Below are positions 8,585 to 17,302 of a DNA stretch of 21,008 bases, one piece after another (within the stretch, counting starts at the first letter, position 1; each line of letters begins with the position of its first letter). The notes beneath the pieces are model-generated. The model was given only the letters and a program-made list of their open reading frames with translations, was not told the origin of the DNA and made no database searches. The position numbers and the translations under genes were made by a program. The stretch is from Phaeoceros laevis. Its lineage: Eukaryota; Anthocerotophyta; Anthocerotopsida; Notothyladales. The stretch lies in assembly GCA_049999765.1 (NCBI GenBank), contig JBNGIQ010009470.1, positions 161,251-182,258 of the forward strand, written 5' to 3'.

Positions 8585-9051
8585 TTAACCCTTAAGAGCC
8601 TGGGGTTTCGAAACCTAAGAAGCTTCCATTAGGAGGGCGATTCTTTTTATGTTAGGAGTTGGTTCCATTGGGGCCAGCTCGCTATCTCGAAGCCCCCGGC
8701 GCACCATGGTGCATAGAACTATCACAGCCCCTCCCTTATGCTCGAGCCTACACAACGCAGCCAAAAGTCAAAAAGTACTTGTTTCATGCTTAGCCCGAAA
8801 AGTAGGCCTGCAAACTCATTTTTCACGGGAAACGGGACCCGTCAGCACCCGTTGGAAGAATCTTGTTTGCTCGCCGTCAGCCAAGTCCTCAAGTAATGAA
8901 GCTGATAGGCTTATCCAACATAGCACGACGTCACCTTTCTAACAATACCATATAAGGCAATAAAATAATTTTTTCTCTTAGGAGATAGTAGAAACCATCA
9001 TCTTAGGGGACCTAAGCGACATTTTTGTCCCGTGGAGCTCTTAAGGGTTAA
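8585..9051. mobile_element. piggyBac-like non-autonomous element (MITE) with TTAA target duplication
   Basis: A perfect 14-bp inverted repeat bounds a 467-bp segment: TTAACCCTTAAGAG at 8585-8598 and its complement at 9038-9051. Read as a transposon, TTAA (8585-8588 and 9048-9051) is the target duplication and the 459-bp element starts CCCTTAAGAGC and ends with the inverse. TTAA duplications plus CCC termini are the defining signature of the piggyBac superfamily. The hexamer CCTAAG or its complement recurs near the ends (8614, 8977, 9002, 9011), and a 12-bp palindrome is at 8604-8615. No transposase is encoded, so it would depend on one elsewhere. The centre is AT-rich near 8950-8975. Confidence 0.6.
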
Positions 9052-9930
9052 AAGCATCCGTGTTTAGTTATGCATGAAGAACTTGGGTAAGCATGGAGAC
9101 AACCTGCGGAGCCCATGCTTTTCTCATATCCAAGTTCGCAACCATGTCTGAAGTAAGACTTTCTATACATCTTTCATGTCCTCGTGAAAAGGCGCATCCA
9201 CCGCACCAAAAATGTTATAATCGCATCTTTGTGCCGCAAATAACAGGCTTGCTGGGTTTTGGGGTGGTGGTGTTAGTTTTTCGCAGATTCGAACATCATC
9301 TAGTGTCTGAATTACAACTTTCCACCCATCATTGGAATCCTCGTGCTGAGGCGGATCCAAAGAAGTCAAGCTCGTTGTAATCGCATGAGTGTGGTGCACA
9401 GAAACAGCGAAAACATGTTCAGATTATGCTTTTATGAAAGTTTTTCCAAGTTTTATGAACTACAGGCCTTTTGCATGCCTTCAACCAAGACATTGCTAGA
9501 ATCTCTTCAACAAGGTGTGTCTAATTAGTACATGGTTGTGGTCATGCTTCTCACGCTAACTGTGATTTTTCCAAAGATTTACAAGTAGGTTTTGTCTTTT
9601 GGCTTCATGTGTGTTTGTTATGTGATTTCTCAAACACCATAATGAAGCCTGAAGAGGGGAGCATACTAGGAAGGGCCACAAGGAGGAGTTCTAAGAGATC
9701 AAAAGGCCCTCTTAGCTTGCCAGTCTCGTCTGTTCCGTCCAAGAAACAACAGATAGGTACAAAAAGTTGGGCACGCAAGTGCTTCATTGCTTCGAACCAA
9801 CACGAACAAAGTCGGAATGTCGCTAGTGTCACTATCAGATGGCAAAAAAACAATGTCACCACAATGAAATGGCATATACTGAAGTGCCAGAAGTTTCTTG
9901 AGCACAAAGACGTTGGGCTTTGCACTTGTC
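9052..9930. other. intergenic stretch without recognisable gene
   Basis: Short open frames exist on both strands, none with a recognisable domain. The most protein-like is on the - strand, about 9699-9968 (about 88 codons, with a segment reading KPNVFVLKKLLALQYMPFHC), but the + strand is also open for 123 codons over the same DNA. It may be a fragment of a decayed gene or transposon. Confidence 0.4.
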
Positions 9931-9934
9931 TCGG

Positions 9935-10006
9935 CCTGAGAAATGATGGCGTGCTCGATCCCCGCGTGGAATCAGTATAGTGCGGCTCCTTACTACTACT
10001 ACATGA
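9935..10006 (+). repeat. short interspersed repeat, copy A, ending in (TAC)n
   Basis: The end of this segment (TATAGTGCGGCTC followed by a TAC run) matches the segment at about 16805-16996 with roughly 75% identity over about 60 bp; many differences are transitions. Both copies end in TACTACTACTAC, as a short non-LTR element with a simple-repeat tail would. Copy A contains CTCGATCCCC, similar to a tRNA T-arm/B box. Confidence 0.5.
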
Positions 10007-10071
10007 GGTTGCACTTCCTCTACAAGAGAGGTGACACTTCTACAAAACTCGACTCCTAGGGGTGTCTCATT

Positions 10072-10200
10072 ACGCGCTCATTTTCACGCTTGTTACAAGT
10101 GCGCGAGGTTTTCTAAGCACCCTACCACTTATGGCGCTGAGGTTTTCTAAGCACGGCACTTATGGCGTTTTCTAGCGCGCTCATTTTTTCACGCTGGTCG
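10072..10200. repeat. nested short direct repeats
   Basis: GAGGTTTTCTAAGCAC occurs at 10105-10120 and 10139-10154 (34-bp period) with similar ACTTATGGCG sequence after each. The flanks share CGCTCATTTT(TT)CACGCT (about 10074 and 10178). Small local duplications account for the pattern. Confidence 0.7.
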
Positions 10201-10265
10201 TGGGGCCCACTGGGGTAACCTCACCCTTCCCAGTTATGGCATCTTTGCCTCTTGCTACCATGGCT

Positions 10266-10363
10266 GACTGGGGGTTTGTCGTAGGGCTCTTTGATGAAAA
10301 CGACAAACCCACAGTCAAGCCAACGGAGGTGACTGGGGGTTTGTCGTTTTCCTAAAAGAGCCC
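10266..10363. repeat. three-arm repeat able to form alternative hairpins
   Basis: Two 33-nt arms, 10284-10316 and 10331-10363, are near-perfect inverted copies separated by 14 nt. The 17-nt sequence GACTGGGGGTTTGTCGT of the right arm also occurs as a direct copy at 10266-10282, so the middle arm can pair with either neighbour. No coding frame is associated. Confidence 0.75.
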
Positions 10364-10549
10364 GGGAAAAATTTGAGGCCCGTTCTTTCAGAATGGGGCG
10401 TGAGGCATAGAGGCGGAAAGTGCAAACGGTATTACACGGCACGAGTTGGCCGCACGACCCTACAGATTGAAGTCCACCACCTTGTTGACTACAGTATTAC
10501 GCCGCCAAACCCGGACATCAGTGGCAACATTACTTAACAGTGACAGTGC

Positions 10550-10625
10550 ACTTTTGCTCACTGACAGCAGCTGACTGGCCAAAGTGAACTGGAAGCTCAC
10601 TCACAGCGTGTCAGTGAGCAAAAGT
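10550..10625. repeat. 17-bp perfect inverted repeat with 42-nt loop
   Basis: ACTTTTGCTCACTGACA (10550-10566) is exactly complementary to 10609-10625. It lies about 160 bp beyond the stop codon of the GT92 gene, so it may be in its 3' untranslated region or be a small MITE remnant. AT-rich TTAATTA motifs follow at 10636-10665. Confidence 0.7.
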
Positions 10626-10785
10626 CACTTTTGCTAATTAAATTAATTGTACTTCAGCTAATTAAAGAGGAGACTACAGTAGACCGGCTCGGGCCTTTCA
10701 CACTTTCGAACACCCGGTAAGGCGGCCTGGACAGAATGGAAGGATCCCTCCTCCGGTTCTGAATGTGGAGTAGAAACACACCTTC

Positions 10786-12428
10786 TCAAGGAACGAAAGG
10801 TCGCTTTCCTATTCTCCTGACCTCAAATTTCTGCACAGCGGGTGCAAGATCGGCCATGCTCCCATCGAGAAGCAGGGGATCGGCAGCCGCCGGGCCCCAC
10901 AAGAGGGTGGAGTTGTTCGGGTCAGGATATGCAAACTCTCGACACAGCTGCCCCCTGTTGCTTGTGGTGCCATGATAGTGATAGAACCGGAGCTTGGAGG
11001 CATCAGCGCTCACGCTTTCCCCCTCAAACTGCTCCGTGCGATGGACCCCTGTGGCGTAAACGTGGCGAGCCTGGGGGAAAGAAAAAGATTGGAGAAAGAG
11101 TGACGAATCTGATCGTCGCCAAATTGCAGGTAGACGTGCCCAACTGCAAATCGCAAGCAAATGGACTACCTGTACGGCGTGTTTGAAGAAGTCGTCAAGG
11201 GGTCGGAGCACCTGGTACTTGTACACCAGCTCGTGGAACGCCCATTGCTTCCTGCCAGCACCATGAGAAGGGAATGATGAAACCAATCAAGAAATTGCAG
11301 GAGTTGTGTTTGTCAAGATGCTTCCACCAGCTCCAAATTCATCTTCGGGCAACAGTACTTCAAAACTCACCCGGACTTGGTATACGATGCAGCGGTGGCG
11401 AGGGGCGCAGCGCAGAGGTGAGACATGCGCGCTTGCGGCATCAGCACCTGTGTGAATGCGCTGTAGTGTCTCATGAGGCTGTGGAAGCTGGACATGGGAG
11501 GAGGGACGTACACATACTCGTCATAGTCGAAGAAGAAAGTCCAATTGGCCATGAACCTGGTGCGGTGCAGGCAGTCGTTGAGCACCAGGAACTGGTTGTG
11601 GTAGTAGCCATCGTAGCGGGCCTCCTTCCTGATGTCCTGCACCGAAACCAGCCCCAGCTCTTTCCACGGCTCCAGCACCTGCATCACCGCGCTGTGCAAC
11701 CCTCCCGTATCATGGAACACAAAGTGGGAGCGCGGCCCGAAGAGCTTGGCATGGTAGGCCAGCCACTCCCTGATCCTCTGCGGGCTCACGTCTCCGAAGA
11801 GGGGAGGGCCACAGTGTAGGTAGTCGTAGGGGAAGGGGTCGCGGCCAGAGTAAGTGCGGGGATTGTAGTCCCCGGGGGCCTCCTCCAGGGCCACGAACAC
11901 CTCCGGCGGAGAGAAGGTATCGGAGTCCCCGTAGCCGGCTGTGATGACCAGCTGCCCTCCCCCACCTCTCAACCTCCCTACTTCCCTAGGGAACGTGCAA
12001 TTCACCACCACAACCGTGTAGATGCGGCCCAGGCCCCAGTCGGGAAGATGGACCTGAACCCTAGCCTCCCGGGACCTCCCTCTGCCGGGCCTCCAGCTGC
12101 ACTGGAAGGAGGGATTCCCGAGCTTGTGCAGGGAGTTGGATGACAGTCCCACCACTGCAAAGGTGGCCGGGCCTCCTCTGTAAGCTCCCATTTGCACGAA
12201 CAGCGATGCAACCTTGCCGTGCTCGGAGAAGGACCTGGACTCGCCATAGCCGCTGAGGAGATCTAGCGGAGGGGCCGGGGCGGGCTTCCCCTTGGACAGC
12301 ACCGCCTTGTCGCTGGACGGCCGTGAAATGGGGGAGAACACTAGCAGCAGTGCCAAAAGGCCTCCCAAGCTCAGCAATGCCGCCGCCACCTCCTGTGCCC
12401 TCACCCTCGATGCACCAGGCGACTTCAT
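10786..12428 (-). CDS. GT92 (DUF23) galactan synthase-like glycosyltransferase, three exons
   Basis: Exons, in order of transcription: 12428-11371, 11251-11170 and 11070-10786, giving 474 residues. Introns are GT-AG (donors GTGAGT and GTAGTC; the second acceptor follows a C-rich tract). The start at 12428 gives a short basic N-terminus and a hydrophobic segment at about residues 15-31, as in a type II Golgi membrane enzyme. GT92 landmarks follow: YDYLHCG near residue 201, FHDTGG near 238, YDGYYHNQF near 272, and the acidic, probably metal and sugar-nucleotide binding FFFDYDEY at 298-305. In exon 3 ATGVHRTE and the RFYHYH and LCRE segments match the GALS C-terminus. GALS enzymes extend beta-1,4-galactan of pectin from UDP-galactose in the Golgi; the exact linkage made here is inference. 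The length is close to that of seed-plant GALS. An out-of-frame ATG in strong context lies 16 nt upstream of the start. Confidence 0.9.
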
Positions 12429-13518
12429 CCTTGCCGCCTGCCATGGCGCTTGAGTCCACCACACCTTTTGCTTGCCTCAATCTACCCGAAGGGATGACAG
12501 CCAATAGCCAGCCTGGTGTGACTACATCGTGGGAAACACACAGTATCATGTACGGCCTGTGTGAAATCGGCTAACCGGGGTGGCAAACAGGCGGCGGAGC
12601 TGTTTAACAGAGGGCCTGAGACGCATTTGGAACAACTTGACCAACAAGCCCGGGCTTTGGTTGACATCTGCAAAGTTCCACCACGTGGTTGAGGGTTGAG
12701 CTTTCTCCTAACAGGTCAAGTAGGTTCGACAGGAACTTGTTTCATCAGGTACCGATTTGTCCATTCAAGCAGGGCATGCTGTTGATGAATGATGCACTCA
12801 CCTTATGAATCAATGGCGCTAGGCTGGAATGTGCTTCCGGCGGAGAAGGATGGTTCATGATTGCACAGTTTTAGGGAAGGAACAAACGTACTGTACACGG
12901 CTGAGTGGAGCCTCAGTGGAGGTATTCCACCCTGTTGGCAGCACACTGGTTCTGTGACTCGAGCCGTATATCTGGCTGGCCATGTAGCCCGATTGCCATC
13001 CTACCTGCCTCGCCTGGCGCCTTCAGTTGGTCTCTCGGCTGCCTTGAAGCATATGGTTGGCCGGGCAATGGGGTGAACAAATTCTGCAGAAGTCCCTCGG
13101 CCCTCAGCAGCAGCCCTTGCGAATTCGGCCAGCTTCGCCAGGCTTTTTGTAGAGGGACCGAGGCTCAGCATCAGGCGGAAGCGCCGGATACGTCAATCCG
13201 GAAGGGAGCTCTTCCGGAGCACCACTCACCGTTCGGGCTGCAGCCCCACTCCGAAGGCATCTTAGGGCTCCACCTACACCGAAGCTCTTGTACTCGTCCC
13301 TGCTGCATGTGATTATCCACCTCCACCTCCAGCGCCGGTGCGCTGAGAACGGCGCCAGTTCCGGTGATCCATCTGCTGCTGCTGAAGCAAGAGAATTTGG
13401 GGGTGAACCTCTTGCGAGAAAGTAGACACTGAGGGGAGGATACGGGCCTGCGTGCCCCATCTCACGCCTTTCAGGCTGCAGCAACACTTTCTGCCCATCA
13501 CCGGTGGTGCCTCCCACT
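12429..13518. promoter_or_regulatory. shared upstream region of divergent GT92 and ELMO genes
   Basis: The two start codons face away from each other 1090 bp apart, so this stretch must contain both 5' leaders and promoters. No clear TATA box is visible in it. A near-palindrome with 8-bp arms, TCCGGAAG and CTTCCGGA, is at 13197-13218. No convincing additional gene is present. Confidence 0.5.
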
Positions 13519-15725
13519 ATGAGTTCGGGGGTCAGGAGGAGAATTCATCATGAAGATGTCGGAGGGAAAAGGTTCGAAAGGATTGACTCGACAGGATCTG
13601 ATGCGTCGAACGAGCCTCTCCTTGCCCGGGATCAAAATGATGACTCTTCCTCCTCCGTAAGTGTTCAATTTCAGATACCTTGCTTATCACTCCATTCACT
13701 TGATGTGATCATGCACTTGCTGATTTAATGTGAGGTATGTAGTTTCAGTTGCTGTCGGTGTATCTGGAGCAGCAGTGAAAGAACTCGGCTTTCTTGTGCT
13801 AGGCATCTGTTGTGGCCATGGTCCTGCATCTGAGATCTGTAATAGCTTACGACTGCTATACTGTCCGGGATTGGATGTACAGTTGGACTACGACGAATAT
13901 GACTGGAAAGAGAAAAAGAGGAAAGAGGAGCAGGCATGGACGCAAATCTTTTCAAGATTACTGGTTCAATGGGCACAGTTATTCAGTAAGTAGATTATCC
14001 CATCGGCTGCTGTACTGCCTCGGAGTCTGGTACTTTTTAGGAGAAGAGAAACTGAAATGGTGGGGAACTCAAGGTCAAGCTTCCGTTGTTTGCAGCGCAT
14101 ATTGTTATGGGTTCAGGTGCATGGGTTGGCAATATGTTCTTTCGCGTTCTCAGGCGTCAAACCTCTCTGGACGCCAGACTTGTCCCTGATTTGACACCAA
14201 TACAGGCGAGTTGTATGAACTGGTGATTAGTTCATCCTTGACGGCCGTGTTCAGCTGCAACTGCTGTATTCACCACCTTTGTCTCGTTTTTTCTGGTATC
14301 CTGTGGGGGCTATTTTGATCTGTCCTTGTGCGGCTGCGCAGGCAGAGAGGTTAAGGAAGCTGCAGGAGCGCCTTGGGGTGCCATTTGATGGAACCCGCCA
14401 AGATCATCAGGTAGCTTACTTGGACTGCACCTCATCACAGATCTGTGCTTTGGAGTTTTGATCAGCCGCTGTACCAATTACACGGTCTAAGTTGTGACAC
14501 TAGCATATTTTTTCTGTTTCAGGAAGCACTTAGAACACTTTGGGAGGTGGCATACCCACATCGTCAATTGAAGGGTCTGGTTTCAGAGCAGTGGAAAGAG
14601 ATGGGATGGCAAGGCACAGACCCATCAACAGATTTTAGGTGAGGAGATTGGTGGAGCAACGACAACCACAAGCACTAGTCTGTGTAACCGTCTTTTGTGT
14701 TGCTGCGTAATGCTACACTTTGTGTCTTATGTGATTTTACTGTGCTGGCATCTTGCAGGGGTGGTGGATTTGTGTCATTAGAAAACTTGCTCTTTTTCGC
14801 TGGAAGATTCCCGGTAGGCTTTGAGCTGATATTAGCTATGCAACTATACGAACTTCCTGTACTTTACTCACTGAAGTTGTCAACTTCCTCATTATTGCTG
14901 CCTATGCACTACAGCTGAATTTTTGGCAATCCGCTGATGCAGAGGGTGTGATTCTGTTGTAAAACCTTTTACAGGGATCCTTTCAAAGACTTTTAAACAA
15001 GGAAGAGGGGAAACGGGCAACGTGGGAATATCCATTTGCAGTAGCAGGGCTGAACATCTCTTTCATGCTGATCCAGATGCTTGACCTTAGATCATGTGAG
15101 TGTAAAATTCGTGTTTGTCCCATGTCATCTTTTCTTTGCTCTCCTTCATTGTCTCACTTGTGGTAGGGGTTGTCATTGGGCCTCGTATCAGCTTCACTGT
15201 CCTGACAATCATGTTTATTGGGCTTTTTTGAAATCTGCAGCCAGACCTAGCTCCTTGTCTGCGGGAACCTTCTTGAAAGTTCTAGCAGGTATGAGCCTAC
15301 TGTCTTCGTTGGGCTCCTGTGTCGCAAATCCTGCCAACTTACCGGGTGCTCTTGGACGAAGTTTATCCACGCCTGTCTTATCTTTTGTTTTTCCTGTTTT
15401 TGTAGAGGACGAAGCTGCATTTGACATGCTGTATTGCGTGGCTTTTGAGATGTTGGATGCCCAGTGGCTTGCAATGCGAGCATCCTACATGGAATTCAAT
15501 GTAAGATCAATGCGAAGTGGCTTATTAGTTGTCTCAAAGGGTGTTTTCAATGCATGTTCCCAGAGTACTCAGACTCCGTGCTTACGTTTGTTGTTCTGTG
15601 CACAACCTTACTTCCTTTGGCAGGCTGTTCTCAGAGCAACGCAGGCTCAGCTTGAGAGAGAATTGAGCTTGGAGGATGTTAGCCGCGTTGAGGACCTTCC
15701 AGCTTTCACTCTGCTGGGAGAGTAG
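13519..15725 (+). CDS. ELMO domain-containing protein, ten exons
   Basis: Exons: 13519-13656, 13883-13985, 14096-14205, 14342-14410, 14523-14638, 14759-14813, 14975-15095, 15241-15288, 15406-15500 and 15624-15725, giving 318 residues with phases that agree at every junction. The N-terminus (MSSGVRRRIHHEDVGG, then NEPLL) and the core are characteristic of plant ELMO proteins: ERLRKLQERLGVPFDGTR, WKEMGWQGTDPSTDFRGGGF, WEYPFAVAGLNISFML, FEMLDAQWLAMRASYMEF and a C-terminal QLERELSLEDVSR. The family is related to animal ELMO/ELMOD proteins, which act with DOCK factors or as GAPs for Arf-like GTPases; the plant role is less defined, so GTPase regulation here is inference. Introns are 110-226 bp. 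Intron 3 appears to use a GC donor (CAG/GCGAGT). No signal peptide or membrane segment is seen. Confidence 0.93.
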
Positions 15726-16369
15726 GATTCTACGTGCGTCTGTACGTAGTTCGGCACCCCAGTCCTAAGCTTTGTTTAGTGCACCTGCTGTCCACCCCTA
15801 AGCTAGATTGGAGGACATGTGGTCCACATAGCGGAGCCGCGTCTGGCCCACTTGAGTGACAGTGTGATGCCATTAAGGACCAAAAACATTGGTGGCCAAG
15901 TGGCTGAGCCTGCATCAGACAGCGCTTCTTTTTCCTCTAAGCCTTCTGTTGTGGGAGGCAGAAGGCAAGGGGCTGCGTTATCGTCGCGTCTAGTCGAAAC
16001 TAGAAGTTCCTAGACTACTTGGCCAAGTAGGAACGAAGCCATATTCCAGTCCGTAGATATTGGATCTTCCAGCTTCACAATATCTGGAGGTTCGAAGCCC
16101 TAACCAGCTGAGTTTTACGGTATAGCTAGGAATGCAGTAGAGGTTAGAATATACTAGAGGATACATTATTGTGGCGCATGTTGCACATTAGCACGGAAGA
16201 AGAGTCTTTATTACGTGCTTGATGGGTCCTAAAGGTCCATGCAAGGTGTTCACACATTCCACGTGTTTACACATTTTCCATTGTCCCTTGGTCGTGAAAT
16301 AACCCTTCCAAGACCAACAAAACATGTGTGGCTAGCTCTGGGTTACACTCTTCACAAAGTTTGGATATA
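15726..16369 (+). other. ELMO 3' region and intergenic sequence
   Basis: No gene is seen. The first few hundred bases are presumably the 3' untranslated region. A bulged inverted repeat is at 16006-16034 (CCAAGTAGGAAC as right arm) and an 8-bp one at 16055-16085. A 16-bp block, CTTTATTACGTGCTTG at 16206-16221, recurs at 16743-16758, in both cases after a GAAGAAG run. Confidence 0.5.
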
Positions 16370-16720
16370 GAGGGGTTTGGAAATTTAATAGATTTACAAT
16401 ATTTTGATATCCGTTTAAACTAATCCGTAATTAATTTCACAATCTCGTAGTTTTAAATTTTAATGCAAACATTGTATTTCAATAAAAATCAGAATTTGTT
16501 GAACTATAAAATTTTGGTATTAATTTCAAGTAAATATATATATTTGATATGTCTAAGTGATTAAGTAACGTAAGGGATCAAGCAACCTAAGTGATTAAGC
16601 AACCATATGCTGAAGTCAAATGTTTTCAACTTGGATTTTAAGGTGAAACTTAAGTGATGGCCAATAGAAAAATGTCAAGACTTGAAGATAGACGTCTATA
16701 CGCACCTCAATATTCTGTAT
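16370..16720. other. AT-rich island
   Basis: Base composition falls sharply compared with the flanks, with many A/T runs and TATATATAT at about 16535. The block AAGTGATTAAG(T/C)AAC occurs twice (about 16554 and 16592). No gene is visible. It could be an old AT-rich transposon insertion or a matrix-attachment-like sequence. Confidence 0.5.
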
Positions 16721-16727
16721 GGGATTG

Positions 16728-16998
16728 TAGAAGAAGAAGAAACTTTATTACGTGCTTGTAGGTCCAATTGGGATATACTTGTAAGGAGGTTTGCTACCTG
16801 GCAGGTCGCATAGTGGCATGCTTAATTCCCTTGTGGAGTTGGTATNNNNNNNNNNNNNNNNNNNNNNNNNNNNNNNNNNNNNNNNNNNNNNNNNNNNNNN
16901 NNNNNNNNNNNNNNNNNNNNNNNNNNNNNNNNNNNNNNNNNNNNNAATTCCCTTGTGGAGTTGGTATAGCGCGGCTCTTTTCTACTACTACTACTTAA
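16728..16998 (+). repeat. short interspersed repeat, copy B, ending in (TAC)n, containing an assembly gap
   Basis: The segment starts with a GAAGAAGAAG run and the 16-bp block shared with 16206-16221, and ends GCGCGGCTC plus TACTACTACTAC, matching copy A at 9935-10006. If the gap and its duplicate flank are removed, the element is only about 150 bp, SINE-like in size. The orientation is uncertain; read on the other strand it ends AATAAAG plus a TTC run. Confidence 0.5.
16824..16967. other. assembly gap (100 N) flanked by identical 22-bp sequence
   Basis: AATTCCCTTGTGGAGTTGGTAT-type sequence at 16824-16845 is repeated exactly at 16946-16967 across the 100 N. As with the gap at 7381, this suggests overlapping contig ends that were not merged. 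The length of 100 N is a placeholder. Confidence 0.85.
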
Positions 16999-17060
16999 GA
17001 ATTGGGCCTCGATAGAGAGACCAAAAATGGAATTGGGCCTGCATAAAGAGACTAAAAATG
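16999..17060. repeat. 31-bp tandem duplication
   Basis: Units at 16999-17029 and 17030-17060 both run GAATTGGGCCT through AAAAATG and differ at only a few positions. A short fragment of a third may follow (GACTTACCAATGG). Confidence 0.8.
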
Positions 17061-17194
17061 GACTTACCAATGGAAAATCCCACAAAGCGAAATCTAGAGT
17101 AAGATTTATTGCAATTTTGCCCTAGGTTACAAGGATGGACCTGGTTGGAGAGACCCAAAGCTAGGGGTCTCACTTTTAGGCTACCTGGTATTGT

Positions 17195-17302
17195 TTGTTT
17201 GTTCATGAGGCGTATACAGCTTGTTTGTTTATTAGGCGTATACAGCTTGTTTGTTTATTAGGCGTATACAGCTTGTTTGTTTGTTCATTAGGCGTATGCC
17301 GC
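17195..17302. repeat. 26-bp minisatellite, about four copies
   Basis: Units at 17195, 17221, 17247 and 17273 have the consensus TTGTTTGTTTATTAGGCGTA plus TACAGC. The second and third are identical, and the fourth has four extra bases and a changed end. Open frames through the array are by-products of the repeat. Confidence 0.85.

Noticed and set aside
9609-9980. Open frames on both strands, possible gene
   Set aside because: Neither strand shows a known domain or convincing splice structure, and one end overlaps an interspersed repeat; kept only as unassigned.
11274-11819. Plus-strand 181-codon frame
   Set aside because: Antisense to GT92 exon 1 and intron 1; the minus strand carries the conserved glycosyltransferase motifs.
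13104-13517. Minus-strand 137-codon frame in the divergent promoter region
   Set aside because: Low-complexity translation with no homology I recognise; lies where two promoters and leaders are expected.
17195-17302. CRISPR-like array
   Set aside because: Units are directly adjacent with no spacers, in a eukaryotic setting; it is a minisatellite.
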